Shown here piece after piece: positions 35,140 through 44,643 of a DNA stretch of 54,896 nucleotides. The notes below the pieces were generated by a model. It did no database searches, was not told where the DNA came from, and saw nothing but the letters and a program-made list of their open reading frames with translations. This stretch comes from Thalassotalea_B sp049613795 (GTDB taxonomy: Bacteria; Pseudomonadota; Gammaproteobacteria; Enterobacterales; Alteromonadaceae), in contig JBMZCX010000006.1 in NCBI GenBank assembly GCA_049613795.1, positions 1 through 54,896 on the forward strand, in the 5' to 3' direction. The position numbers and the translations under genes are program-made. Position 1 is the first letter of the stretch; the number at the start of each line of letters is the position of its first letter.

Positions 35140-35392
35140 GTTAAAAGAGCAGTTAAAGTCGCTAATTATTGAGACGTTAGATTTAGAAGACATTAGTAAT
35201 GACGATATTAAAGACGATGAGCCGTTATTTATAGATGGCTTAGGGCTAGATAGTATTGACGCACTCGAATTAGGGCTTGCGATTAAAAAAGTATTCAATG
35301 TAAAAATTGATGCGAACTCAGAAGACACAAAACAGCATTTTAGTTCAGTAAATAACTTAAGTGCCTTTATTGAAGAAAATAGCAGTAATTAG
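35132..35392 (+). CDS. apeE: Acyl carrier protein (first)
   Basis: An 86-residue acidic ACP. The phosphopantetheine site is Ser41 in GLGLDSIDALELG. A helix-rich fold and normal length support function. It overlaps the acyltransferase gene by eight bases and is eight bases from the second ACP. Dual ACPs are a hallmark of APE systems, where they have distinct roles in starter loading and chain elongation. Confidence 0.95.
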   Translation: MSELKEQLKSLIIETLDLEDISNDDIKDDEPLFIDGLGLDSIDALELGLAIKKVFNVKIDANSEDTKQHFSSVNNLSAFIEENSSN

Positions 35393-35400
35393 GGTTTTTT

Positions 35401-35649
35401 ATGCAATCAAGAGAAGAAATTTACCAAGTATTAACCGATATTTTGGTTGAAGAATTTGAAGTAGAGCGTGACGACTTATCAACCGACGCGCACTTATATC
35501 AAGATCTAGACCTAGACAGTATTGACGCAGTTGATTTAGTGGTTAAATTAAAAGACATTACGGGCAAAAAAATTGACCCTGAAGCCTTTAAAGCGGTACG
35601 TACAGTTGGCGATGTTGTTGATGAAATTGAAAAGCTAATGGCAAACTAA
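35401..35649 (+). CDS. apeF: Acyl carrier protein (second)
   Basis: An 82-residue ACP with Ser40 in the DLDLDSIDAVDLV phosphopantetheine site. It differs clearly from the first ACP (for example DVVDEIEKL near the end instead of LSAFIEEN), so the pair is not a recent duplication. Confidence 0.95.
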   Translation: MQSREEIYQVLTDILVEEFEVERDDLSTDAHLYQDLDLDSIDAVDLVVKLKDITGKKIDPEAFKAVRTVGDVVDEIEKLMAN

Positions 35650-35672
35650 TCACATTGGTATAGCTGTTCATT

Positions 35673-36251
35673 TTGAAAGTAATTATCACCACTTTACTGG
35701 CTATTTTAGCCGTTTTATATCCTGTACTGGTCTATTTAGGGATGCAGTATTTTACACCTCAATATATCGCGATAGCGTTAATTATTTTGGTGTTATTCAG
35801 GCTGTCTTTTAGTAAAGCACTGTGGCAAAAAATGCCATGGCTAAAACCCGCTTCATTGCTAGGTATTTTGGTATTAGCCTATTCGGCGATGAAAGGTGAA
35901 TCTATGGGGATGTTACTTTATCCCGTAGTTATAAGTTTAGTTACCTTACTTGTTTTTGCTTATTCATTAATAAAGTCTCCCACCATTATTGAAACATTTG
36001 CCCGCATAAAAGAGCCTAATTTAGATGAAAGTGGTGTTGCTTATTGCCGTAAAGTAACAAAAGTGTGGTGCGTATTTTTTATCATTAATGGCAGTGTTGC
36101 TTTATATACGGCACTATTTGCTACGCTTGAGCAATGGATGCTTTACAACGGCTTAATTTCGTATGTGCTGATGGGGTCTTTAATGGCAGTAGAGTATGTG
36201 GTGCGTTTACGTGTAAAAAAAGCAGTAAAGAAAAGGAATACAGGTGTTTAA
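35673..36251 (+). CDS. apeG: APE cluster inner membrane protein (COG4648-like)
   Basis: A 192-residue hydrophobic protein with about five or six transmembrane helices and a basic C terminus (RVKKAVKKRN). The internal FARIKEPNLDES stretch is typical of the COG4648 membrane proteins that occur only in APE-type clusters. Its function is unknown. It begins with TTG at 35673, and no other start fits. The last eight bases overlap the ligase gene. Confidence 0.82.
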   Translation: MKVIITTLLAILAVLYPVLVYLGMQYFTPQYIAIALIILVLFRLSFSKALWQKMPWLKPASLLGILVLAYSAMKGESMGMLLYPVVISLVTLLVFAYSLIKSPTIIETFARIKEPNLDESGVAYCRKVTKVWCVFFIINGSVALYTALFATLEQWMLYNGLISYVLMGSLMAVEYVVRLRVKKAVKKRNTGV

Positions 36252-37629
36252 CCTTAGCTGTTTATCTAAGCAATCTTCCCTTTTTTGCCTTAATGAAAAA
36301 AGCATAAGTGGCGAGCAATTTTTAAATGACATTGCGCATTATCGTCAAAAAATTCAAACATTTATTGGTAGCCCTATTTTTTTAGCTCGAGAAGCTAAGT
36401 CACAGCCTCAAGTGATTTTATTTCATGCTGATGTCTATCAGTTTTCGGTGCGATTATTCGCCCTAGCGGCAGAAAAAATTACTGTTATATTACCTGCTAA
36501 TGGCCAATCAAAAACGCTTGAAGGTTTGTTTCCTATAGCCGACGCTATTGCTGGCGACTTTCCACGTGATATTGCTTTTACTTCAATTGAAGGTTATCAA
36601 GCAGATCCACTTAAGCTAGCTAGCGAACGAACGACCACAACATTATTATGGCCAACTAATAGCAGCATTATATTTTCAACATCGGGCTCGTCAGGGCAAG
36701 CAAAGCTAGTTAAAAAATCATGGCAGCAATTATCGATAGAGCTCGCGACATTAAATACCACATTTGTGCTTGAAAGGGACACTGTATTTTTATCAACGGT
36801 TTCGCATCAACACATTTATGGTTTGTTATTTCGTTTGCTTTGGCCGATATCCCAAGGAGCAAAAATTGCACAAACTATTGAATACCCCGAACATGGTATT
36901 CAAGTGCTAACACAATTTACTTCTGTCGTGTTGGTTTCAAGTCCTGCATTTTTAAAGCGATTAGTGCTTGATAACGTGCTAGCGAGCCAAAAGGGTAACT
37001 TTCATCAAATATTTTCATCTGGTGGCCCTTTAGCTGACAACGATGCAATTGAATTGTATCAGCAGTTTTCTAAAAGCATCACTCAAGTCTACGGCAGTAC
37101 TGAAACAGGTGGTATTGGCTATCGGTCGGTTAACAAACTACCAGCAGCCAAATGGCAAGTATTTAGCGGTATTTGTTTAGCGGTAGAGCCTAATACCCAA
37201 CGTTTTCGTCTTAATTCGCCTTATGTTTCTGAAAGCAATATGCTGCTTGACGATAAAGGTGAGCTGTTTGATAACGGTCAGTTTAGCTTATTAGGTCGGG
37301 TCGATCGTACTATTAAGTTAGAAGAAAAAAGGCTTAATTTAGATGAAGTTGAGCAGCATTTATTACTTTCACCATTGATTAATGAGTGCCGCATTATGGT
37401 GTTAAAAAATAACCGTTCATCATTAGCAGCAGTGGTGTCTTTAACCGAAGAAGGGCTGGCATTAAAAAAGTCATTGTCGGCTTTTGCTTTTAATCAACGC
37501 TTAAAACAGCATTTACTTGAGCGCTTTGAGCGTGTTTGTTTACCGAGAAAATGGCGCTACCTCGACCAATTACCGTATAATAGCCAAGGTAAATTAAGTC
37601 ATAGTGCGTTGGAGGCATTATTTGAATAA
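36244..37629 (+). CDS. apeH: AMP-dependent acyl-ACP ligase of the APE cluster
   Basis: An adenylate-forming enzyme of 461 residues that probably activates an aromatic acid and loads it on an ACP as the polyene starter. The P-loop-like A3 motif is STSGSSGQAKLVKKSW (about residues 145-160). YGSTETGGIGYR is the A5 motif, and the GRVDRTIKLEEKRLN hinge precedes a small C-terminal domain that includes a conserved Lys near GKLS. The start is GTG at 36244, overlapping the previous gene by eight bases. Confidence 0.9.
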   Translation: MFNLSCLSKQSSLFCLNEKSISGEQFLNDIAHYRQKIQTFIGSPIFLAREAKSQPQVILFHADVYQFSVRLFALAAEKITVILPANGQSKTLEGLFPIADAIAGDFPRDIAFTSIEGYQADPLKLASERTTTTLLWPTNSSIIFSTSGSSGQAKLVKKSWQQLSIELATLNTTFVLERDTVFLSTVSHQHIYGLLFRLLWPISQGAKIAQTIEYPEHGIQVLTQFTSVVLVSSPAFLKRLVLDNVLASQKGNFHQIFSSGGPLADNDAIELYQQFSKSITQVYGSTETGGIGYRSVNKLPAAKWQVFSGICLAVEPNTQRFRLNSPYVSESNMLLDDKGELFDNGQFSLLGRVDRTIKLEEKRLNLDEVEQHLLLSPLINECRIMVLKNNRSSLAAVVSLTEEGLALKKSLSAFAFNQRLKQHLLERFERVCLPRKWRYLDQLPYNSQGKLSHSALEALFE

Positions 37630-37981
37630 ATTAATAGTAACCGAACCGAATATTCTTAATATCGAAAAATTAGAGAATAGCGTAATAATGGAATTACGGT
37701 TACAGCCTGAATTAGACTATTTTAAAGGCCACTTTCCTGAAGTGCCTATTTTAGCAGGGGTAGTGCAATTAGATTGGGCAATACAGTATATTCAGCAACA
37801 TTTAGGCTACGAGCAGCAATTAGTAGAGAATGTTGAGGTGTTAAAGTTTCAAGTAGTACTTAGTCCTGACTTGGTGGTGAGTTTACATTTAGAAAGAAAG
37901 TCTGCTCATAAGGCGACATTTAAATACATTTCTGCGAAAGGGGTTCATGCCTCAGGTCGTATTGTTTTTGAGAATAGCTAA
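37622..37981 (+). CDS. apeI: Hotdog-fold 3-hydroxyacyl-ACP dehydratase
   Basis: A dehydratase of 119 residues from the TTG at 37622, chosen because GGAGG at 37610-37614 is spaced seven bases away. A GTG at 37604 would add six residues. It overlaps the ligase by eight bases. The motif YFKGHFPEVPILAGVVQLDWA-like region (split here as GHFPEVP and GVVQLDWA) holds the catalytic His and an Asp in the position used by FabA. In APE synthesis it works as a dimer with the ApeP-type dehydratase. Confidence 0.88.
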   Translation: MNKLIVTEPNILNIEKLENSVIMELRLQPELDYFKGHFPEVPILAGVVQLDWAIQYIQQHLGYEQQLVENVEVLKFQVVLSPDLVVSLHLERKSAHKATFKYISAKGVHASGRIVFENS

Positions 37982-38734
37982 GTGCAATACAGTTTTTTAA
38001 TTCCACTATACAACCATAGTGCGGTGATCCGCGATGTTATTCAGCAATTATTGCCATTTAATTTACCTATTATTATTGTGAACGACGGTAGTAGCGCTGA
38101 AGTGACTGCGTACTTAGACAACTTGTTATCATTAACGCCGCTGTTAACCGTATTACACCATGAAAATAACCAAGGTAAAGGCGCTGCTGTCCAAACAGGC
38201 TTTAGCCATGCGGCTAAAAAAGGTTATGACTATGCGATTCAAGTAGATGCAGATGGGCAGCATTCGCTGAACGATATTAAGCATTTGTTAGCTATGTCGC
38301 AGCAAGCGCCAGGTGCGATGATCAGCGGCAACCCAGTGTATGACGAGTCGGTGCCAAAACATCGTTATTGGGCGCGCTATATTACCCATGTATGGGTTTA
38401 CATTGAAACCCTGTCATTTTCATTAGTTGATAGTATGTGCGGTTTTCGGGTTTATCCGGTGCAAGCTTGTGTTGAGTTATTGGAAAAAGTGAACATTGGT
38501 AAACGTATGGACTTTGACACCGAAATTATGGTGCGCTTATATTGGCAAGGCGTTGATATTCAGTTTTTACCGACGAAAGTTATCTATCCTGAAGGCGGCG
38601 TTTCTCATTTTAATGCGTTTGCAGACAATGTGCTTATTTCATGGATGCACACGCGATTATTTTTCGGCATGCTGCTCCGTAGCCCTATATTATTAGCGCG
38701 TAAATTTAATTCCCGAAAAAGCACAATCAAATGA
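37982..38734 (+). CDS. Family 2 glycosyltransferase of the APE cluster
   Basis: A GT2 enzyme of 250 residues with a DPM/WcaA-like fold. Visible marks are FLIPLYNH at the start, IIIVNDGSS (nucleotide sugar site), GKGAAVQTGF and the metal motif VDADGQHSLND. It starts at GTG 37982 immediately after the dehydratase stop. In E. coli-type clusters this domain is fused to the next one as ApeJ. Here it is a separate gene overlapping the acyltransferase by four bases. It probably decorates the lipid carrier or pigment with a sugar. Confidence 0.88.
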   Translation: MQYSFLIPLYNHSAVIRDVIQQLLPFNLPIIIVNDGSSAEVTAYLDNLLSLTPLLTVLHHENNQGKGAAVQTGFSHAAKKGYDYAIQVDADGQHSLNDIKHLLAMSQQAPGAMISGNPVYDESVPKHRYWARYITHVWVYIETLSFSLVDSMCGFRVYPVQACVELLEKVNIGKRMDFDTEIMVRLYWQGVDIQFLPTKVIYPEGGVSHFNAFADNVLISWMHTRLFFGMLLRSPILLARKFNSRKSTIK

Positions 38735-39699
38735 GTAAACCGAATAATCAAAGCCATTGGGCTGGTATCGACGAACGTGGTTCAGCTGTTGGTATGAAAA
38801 TACTCTTTTTTGTTTATCGGGTACTTGGCCGTTATTTATTGTGGATCCCGCTCTTTCCTGTGGTGTTTTATTTATACCTTAGTGGTAAAACAGGTCGTGT
38901 TGAGTCGCAACGTTTTCTCAGCCAAGTAAATGCGTATAATGGCAAGAAAAAAAAAGCCAGCTTTTGGCAAGGGCTTAAGCTTTTTTGCAGCTTTGCTAAC
39001 TCTGCATTTGACAAAATAGATGCGTGGCTCGGGAAAATAACGCTCGAGCACATTAAATATGGTGGTGATAGTGAGTTTTCAACCATAGTAGAAAACAAAA
39101 AAGGGGCGATACTCATCGGCTCGCACTTAGGTAACTTAGAAGTGTGTCGGGCACTTAGCGATGGCCGCTACAACAGCCCTATCAATGTGTTAACCTTTAC
39201 GCAAAATGCGGCAAAATTTAATCGTGTTTTGCAAAGTGTTAATAACCGCGTCAACGTTAATTTAATTGAAATAAGCGACATGAGTCCCGGCTTGGCTATT
39301 TCGCTGAAAGAAAAAGTCGATAATGGCGAAATTATAGTTATTGTTGGCGACAGAACAAGTGTTAGCGCGTCTGGACGGGTAAACTACGCTGATTTTCTAG
39401 GTAAACCTGCCGCTTTTGCGCAGGGACCATTTATTCTTGCATCAGTGTTAGAATGCCCTGTTTATTGGTTATTTTGTTTGAAAGAGCAAGGGCGATACAA
39501 TGTTATTTTTGAACATGTCGCTGACAAAATAGAAATGCCGCGCAAACGCAGAGAGCAAGTATTACAACACATTATTGATAGCTACGCGCAACGCTTGAGC
39601 TATTACGCAAATTTATATCCTTATCAGTGGTTTAACTTTTTTAATTTTTGGCAAAAAGATGAACAAGTATCACGAGAATCAAAACGGAGTCAGCAGTAA
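38731..39699 (+). CDS. LpxL/HtrB-like lipid acyltransferase of the APE cluster
   Basis: A 322-residue membrane-associated acyltransferase of the late lipid A acyltransferase family. One N-terminal hydrophobic segment precedes IGSHLGNLEVCR, where HxxxxE is the catalytic motif, and VGDRTSVSASGR. In E. coli ApeJ this function is fused to the glycosyltransferase. It may transfer the polyene or a fatty acyl chain to the sugar-lipid anchor. Its 3' end overlaps the ammonia lyase ORF by up to 41 bases, depending on that start. Confidence 0.87.
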   Translation: MSKPNNQSHWAGIDERGSAVGMKILFFVYRVLGRYLLWIPLFPVVFYLYLSGKTGRVESQRFLSQVNAYNGKKKKASFWQGLKLFCSFANSAFDKIDAWLGKITLEHIKYGGDSEFSTIVENKKGAILIGSHLGNLEVCRALSDGRYNSPINVLTFTQNAAKFNRVLQSVNNRVNVNLIEISDMSPGLAISLKEKVDNGEIIVIVGDRTSVSASGRVNYADFLGKPAAFAQGPFILASVLECPVYWLFCLKEQGRYNVIFEHVADKIEMPRKRREQVLQHIIDSYAQRLSYYANLYPYQWFNFFNFWQKDEQVSRESKRSQQ

Positions 39700-41245
39700 A
39701 GTGAATCAAGGAAATACCATTATTTTTGGCAAGCAGCCACTATCAATTGATGATGTAGTGGCAATTGCTAATCAAAACGCATCGGTCGCATTAACTGACG
39801 ATGCACACTTTGCTGAAAAAATTGATTCAGCACTCAAGTTTCTCGATACTTTGTTAAAAGAAGACGGCGTTATTTATGGAGTAACCACAGGTTATGGTGA
39901 CTCGGTAACGGTTGATATTCCGCTTGATCTTGTGCGTGAATTACCGCTGCATTTAACGCGTTTTCATGGCTGTGGTTTAGGTGACTACTTTAGCCCTACG
40001 CAAGGGCGTGCAATTTTAGCCGCACGTTTAGCGTCTTTAAGCCAAGGCTATTCTGGCGTAAGTTGGGAATTATTAAACTTAATGACTGACTTTATTAATA
40101 AAGACGTAGTCCCTGTTATTCCGCAAGAAGGCTCTGTTGGCGCAAGTGGCGACTTAACGCCGCTTTCTTATGTTGCGGGTGCGATGGTAGGTGAGCGCGA
40201 TGTTTACTTCAACGGTGAAGTAAAAAACAGTGCAACCGTAATGGCGGAATTACAATTAACACCTTTAATGCTTAGACCGAAAGAAGGGTTAGCGGTAATG
40301 AATGGTACCGCCGTAATGACAGCTTTAGCGTGCTTAGCTTACGATCGTGCTGAATATTTATCGCGCTTAGCCAGTCGCATAACCTCGTTAAGTAGCTTAG
40401 CGCTGCAAGGCAATAGTCATCACTTTGATGATATTTTGTTTTCGGTTAAACCCCATGCAGGGCAACAACAAATTGCCAGTTGGATCCGTGAAGACTTAAA
40501 TCATTATCAGCACCCGCGCAATTCTGATCGCCTACAAGATCGTTATTCTATTCGATGTGCGCCGCACGTTATTGGTGTGTTGCAAGACAGCTTACCGTTT
40601 TTTAAAAACACCATTGAAAATGAATTAAACTCAGCGAACGACAATCCTATTATTGACGGTATTGGTGAACATATTTTACATGGCGGGCATTTTTATGGTG
40701 GCCATATCGCCATGACCATGGACAACTTGAAAACAGCGGTTGCGAATTTGGCGGATTTAGCCGACAGACAAATCGCGTCTTTGGTTGATACCCGTTATAA
40801 CAATGGCTTACCTTCAAATTTATCAGCAAGTTGCGATGAGCGCCGCTATATTAATCACGGTTTTAAAGCGGTACAAATTGGCGCGTCGGCTTATACTGCG
40901 GAAGCATTGAAACTTACCATGCCAGCGAGTGTTTTTTCACGTTCTACCGAATGTCACAATCAAGACAAAGTGAGTATGGGCACGATTGCAGCGCGTGATG
41001 CTTTACGTGTATTACAGCTCACCGAACAAGTATTAGCCAGCACCTTACTTGCAGCAGTGCAAGGGGTGAGAATTCGTATTGAACAAGGTGATTTAAATCA
41101 TGACACGTTAGCGCCTAATGTGATGGCGATGTACGATGATGTTAGCGGTTATTTTGACAACTTAATAGAAGACAGACCGCTTGAAGGTGTATTAAGAAAA
41201 ACAATAGACGCCATTCAAACGAAGCGATGGGCATTATATGAATAG
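39659..41245 (+). CDS. Aromatic amino acid ammonia lyase (HAL/TAL family) of the APE cluster
   Basis: A MIO-dependent lyase of 528 residues that likely makes an aryl acrylate starter such as coumarate or cinnamate. The MIO triad is Ala162-Ser163-Gly164 in GSVGASGDLTPLS, and the catalytic Tyr73 is in IYGVTTGYG. The substrate-selectivity pair aligns to Phe102-His103 (LTRFHGCG) rather than the Ser-His, His-Leu or Phe-Leu of classic HAL, TAL and PAL. An in-frame GTG at 39701, preceded by CGGAG, is a good alternative start and would avoid most of the 41-base overlap. It ends with an eight-base overlap into the thioesterase gene. Confidence 0.92.
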   Translation: MNKYHENQNGVSSKVNQGNTIIFGKQPLSIDDVVAIANQNASVALTDDAHFAEKIDSALKFLDTLLKEDGVIYGVTTGYGDSVTVDIPLDLVRELPLHLTRFHGCGLGDYFSPTQGRAILAARLASLSQGYSGVSWELLNLMTDFINKDVVPVIPQEGSVGASGDLTPLSYVAGAMVGERDVYFNGEVKNSATVMAELQLTPLMLRPKEGLAVMNGTAVMTALACLAYDRAEYLSRLASRITSLSSLALQGNSHHFDDILFSVKPHAGQQQIASWIREDLNHYQHPRNSDRLQDRYSIRCAPHVIGVLQDSLPFFKNTIENELNSANDNPIIDGIGEHILHGGHFYGGHIAMTMDNLKTAVANLADLADRQIASLVDTRYNNGLPSNLSASCDERRYINHGFKAVQIGASAYTAEALKLTMPASVFSRSTECHNQDKVSMGTIAARDALRVLQLTEQVLASTLLAAVQGVRIRIEQGDLNHDTLAPNVMAMYDDVSGYFDNLIEDRPLEGVLRKTIDAIQTKRWALYE

Positions 41246-41666
41246 TAGAAAAGCGTTAATTTCAGCGTTTGTAGAAATAGAAGTACCATTTCACGACTGC
41301 GACCCTATGAATGTGGTGTGGCATGGTAGCTACGCGCGTTATTTAGAAGTTGCGCGTTGTGAATTATTACGTAAATTTAACTACGACTACCTCGAAATGA
41401 ATGACTCTGGCTACATGTGGCCGATAGTTGATATGCGCTTGAAATATATTAGCTCTGCTACATTTAGGCAGTTAATACGAGTTGACGCTTATTTAAAAGA
41501 ATATGAAAGCTGCTTGAAAATTGACTATGTTATCACCGACGCAAAAACAGGTGACAAATTATCAAAAGCGTCTACCACACAAGTGGCGGTGGATATTGCG
41601 AGTAAAGAAATGCAATACGCAAGTCCGCAGGTACTACTTGATCTTGTTCAAGGGGTATTAGCGTAA
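41238..41666 (+). CDS. apeK: Hotdog acyl thioesterase (4-hydroxybenzoyl-CoA thioesterase type)
   Basis: A 142-residue YbgC-like thioesterase. The catalytic Asp is in PFHDCDPMNVVWHGSYARYLE, the typical HxDxDxxxHVxxxxY pattern with small changes. In APE clusters it probably offloads the chain or proofreads the ACPs. Start overlaps the lyase by eight bases, and its stop shares one base with the LolA-like gene. Confidence 0.9.
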   Translation: MNSRKALISAFVEIEVPFHDCDPMNVVWHGSYARYLEVARCELLRKFNYDYLEMNDSGYMWPIVDMRLKYISSATFRQLIRVDAYLKEYESCLKIDYVITDAKTGDKLSKASTTQVAVDIASKEMQYASPQVLLDLVQGVLA

Positions 41667-42301
41667 TGCGAATAATAGCGTTAATGGCGAGCTTTTTGTT
41701 TTTGATAACTCTAAGTCCGGCGAAAGCAGAACTTAATGAAGAACCTAATGCAGAAAAAGGCGCTAATGAATTTTTAAGCGCCGAGCAAGCCGTTAACCTG
41801 TTAAAGCTAGCACCTAATTTGGCGCTTAGTGGACAGTTTATTCAGAAAAAACATTTCAAAATATTAAAAAAACCTTTTATTTCTCAGGGTGAATTTAATG
41901 TGAATGATCAACAGTTTACTTGGCGCACACTCACGCCAATTAAAAGTGCGGTAATTTTTAAAGACAATACCCTTTATTTGGAAAATGCCAAGGGCGAGTT
42001 AAGTAAACAAAATAAGGCGCAAAATATTGGCTATTTAATGCAGCAATTATTGTCAGGGCAATTTAAACAACTAAGCCAGTATTTTTCGATAACAGCAACC
42101 ACTTATACGGATGAACAAAAGCCTTGCTTAGTGCTACTTGCCACTAACAACAGTTTTGCGCAAGTATTCAAACAAATCAGACTTTGTGGCGAAGGTAATA
42201 TTTCAACTATTAGCTTGTATGATCCGCAAGCAAACGCCACGGATATTACCTTGAGTTATGAGCAAGCGGCTGACATTACCAATGAGTCAACTAACCACTA
42301 A
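41666..42301 (+). CDS. apeL: LolA-like outer membrane lipoprotein carrier of the APE cluster
   Basis: A periplasmic protein of 211 residues with a signal peptide ending near PAKA. The core LALSGQFIQKKHFKILKK and QFTWRTLTPIKS match the LolA-fold family found in APE clusters. The hydrophobic cavity of LolA-like proteins can shield a lipid, so it is expected to ferry the aryl polyene lipid through the periplasm with the MMPL exporter encoded next. Confidence 0.85.
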   Translation: MRIIALMASFLFLITLSPAKAELNEEPNAEKGANEFLSAEQAVNLLKLAPNLALSGQFIQKKHFKILKKPFISQGEFNVNDQQFTWRTLTPIKSAVIFKDNTLYLENAKGELSKQNKAQNIGYLMQQLLSGQFKQLSQYFSITATTYTDEQKPCLVLLATNNSFAQVFKQIRLCGEGNISTISLYDPQANATDITLSYEQAADITNESTNH

Positions 42302-42317
42302 TTTTAAAGGATAAACA

Positions 42318-44642
42318 GTGAAAGGAATAAAATTGTGGTTAGGGATTATTCAATTATTGATATTGCTGGCGCTGCTAGCGGTGGCAACTAAGCAAGAGCG
42401 CACTCACTTTCAAGCCGACTTATTAAGTATATTGCCTGCGGGTGAGCAATCGATTTTAGTTCAAGATGCTGAAACATGGTTTTTCGACCAATATAAAACA
42501 CGCGTTATGGTGACATTGTCGGGTGATAACGCAATTGAAGCACACGACCAATTACATACTTTATTGAGTGAAAAACAGTGGTTAGACAAGAGCTTACAGT
42601 CGCTAGGCGTAAGCGAAATTACTCAATTTTATGCCCAATATCAAGGGGCATTACTGACCAAGTCCTACCAGGCACTGTTAGAACAGCCCGAACAGTTAGT
42701 GCCTTTTGCCACCGAAAAATTAACCGCTACGGCAGACCCTTTCGTTGGTGCTTCTTTTAACCAAGACCCAAGCTTATCAGTGGCAGATTTTGCTGAGCAG
42801 CAGTTTGACCAACATTCCGCTGTATCTGTTAAAGAAGGGCGTTTGGTTATTAACGGCGATGCTGGTATGAATAGTCATGAAAATCTTCATTACTTATTAG
42901 TATTAACGTTACCTGAAACGGCAGCAGGTTTAGTTAATTCTCAGTTAACCAGTACCGAGCTTTTAAGTTTTTTTAACAATGTTAAACAAAGCTACCCTAA
43001 CGTTGATATTGTTCACTCAGGCATTATTTTTCATACGGCTGAAAATGCGGCTCAAGCTGAATTTGAAATGAGCTTTTTTGGCGGCGTTAGTATGCTGGGC
43101 ATGTTAGTACTTATTATTGTGGTTTTTAGAAGTGTTTTTCCCATTATTGGTGCGTTGCTTACTATTGCTAATGCGGTGTTAGCTGGTTTTGTCGCCTTGG
43201 TGTGGTTATTTCCTACGGTGCATATGCTTAGCTTTGTTTTTGGTATTACCTTAATTGGTATCGCAATAGATTACAGCTTTCATATTATGGTGGAGTATTT
43301 TCAAACGACGGAAACTACAGCAACGAATAATACGTCAAAAAAGCAACCTGATCAGCAAGTGGTTAAGTCAATTCTCTTAGGGTTTGTTACTACGGCTGTA
43401 GGGTATTTAGTGTTTGCCTTTGCGCCGCTTAATTTAATGCCTCAAATAGCAACTTTTGTTATTGCTGGCTTGGCTGGTGCTGTTGCCTTTTCATTATTAA
43501 TATTGCCGCACATTATGGTGCGCGGCGTAACGGCTAAAGGTAATATGCAATTTATTGAAAATGCTATTCGGTTGTTTAAGCACATTCAACACCACCAGCG
43601 TGAAATTACGTTACTGCTAGGCCTACTTTTAGTGATTGCTTATGCAATAGTGCCTTTGAAGTTTGATGACAATATTCGTTTGTTAAATGCCAGCAGCGAG
43701 CAAATGCTAGCAAACGAGAAAACCCATCAGCAGCTATTACAAAACACCAATGTTTATCGATTTTATGTAGTGGCAACTAGTTTTCAGGCACTATTGGAAA
43801 AAGAAGAGCAGATCAGCGCAGATATAAACCAGCAGTTACCCAATGCGCAAGTAAACACGTTAAGCGATTGGGTGCCGTCTAAGAAAAAGCAGCAACTAAG
43901 CTTTGGTATTTTGTCAGCAGCTCAACAAAGCGGTGTATTTGACCAGCTCTCCACAATGTTTGACTACCCTATTAGCTTCGATCAACTTAATTATTTAGAG
44001 GAAGCGGAACTTACTCATTCTCCGTTGTCGACTATTGTGACCAGCAAGCTTTATCGTGGCAATTCAACTCTTGCTAATGAGCAAGGTTATGTTTCACTAA
44101 TGGAAGTAAAACAACTCACTCAGTCTCAGCTCGCCGAGCTGTTACCAAAGTTAACTGAAAAATACCCTCAGCACCTTGTGTATGTAGACAAAGCGGGCAC
44201 ATTAACTAAAGTATTAACTGTGTTTAGGCTGCAATTATATTGGGGCTTTGTGTTGTTTTTTATTGTTATTTTATTAATGTTTTCACTGCGCTTTACCGTG
44301 AAAGATGCACTAAAGAGTGGTGCTATTCTTATCTTGGTTATTGCACTGTCGCTGTATGCGTCAATGTTAGTGCAACAAACGCTTAATATTTTTAATGTCT
44401 TTGCTATTATGCTGATTTTGGCGCTTGCCATTGACTACCTTATTTTTTATCGCGAGCGAGGTTTACTTAAACCTAACGTGCTTGCTATTACCTTGTCGGC
44501 TATTTCGTCAATTTTAGTGTTCGGTATGCTCTCTTTTAGTCAAACACCCGCCGTATTTAGCTTTGGTATTACGGTAATGTTTGGGATTAGCTTTATCTAT
44601 TTATTTGCACCAATAATCGCCCCGTATAAGGGAAAGGAATAA
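42318..44642 (+). CDS. apeM: MMPL/RND-type lipid exporter of the APE cluster
   Basis: A 774-residue inner membrane transporter with twelve helices: one, a large periplasmic loop, five, a second loop, then six. The GIAIDYSFHIMVEYF segment in the first half and LALAIDYLIFYRERG in the second carry the membrane Asp residues used for proton coupling in RND proteins. It starts at GTG 42318 with AAAGGA before it. Probably moves the aryl polyene lipid from the inner membrane to the LolA-like carrier. Confidence 0.92.
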   Translation: MKGIKLWLGIIQLLILLALLAVATKQERTHFQADLLSILPAGEQSILVQDAETWFFDQYKTRVMVTLSGDNAIEAHDQLHTLLSEKQWLDKSLQSLGVSEITQFYAQYQGALLTKSYQALLEQPEQLVPFATEKLTATADPFVGASFNQDPSLSVADFAEQQFDQHSAVSVKEGRLVINGDAGMNSHENLHYLLVLTLPETAAGLVNSQLTSTELLSFFNNVKQSYPNVDIVHSGIIFHTAENAAQAEFEMSFFGGVSMLGMLVLIIVVFRSVFPIIGALLTIANAVLAGFVALVWLFPTVHMLSFVFGITLIGIAIDYSFHIMVEYFQTTETTATNNTSKKQPDQQVVKSILLGFVTTAVGYLVFAFAPLNLMPQIATFVIAGLAGAVAFSLLILPHIMVRGVTAKGNMQFIENAIRLFKHIQHHQREITLLLGLLLVIAYAIVPLKFDDNIRLLNASSEQMLANEKTHQQLLQNTNVYRFYVVATSFQALLEKEEQISADINQQLPNAQVNTLSDWVPSKKKQQLSFGILSAAQQSGVFDQLSTMFDYPISFDQLNYLEEAELTHSPLSTIVTSKLYRGNSTLANEQGYVSLMEVKQLTQSQLAELLPKLTEKYPQHLVYVDKAGTLTKVLTVFRLQLYWGFVLFFIVILLMFSLRFTVKDALKSGAILILVIALSLYASMLVQQTLNIFNVFAIMLILALAIDYLIFYRERGLLKPNVLAITLSAISSILVFGMLSFSQTPAVFSFGITVMFGISFIYLFAPIIAPYKGKE

Positions 44643-44643
44643 T

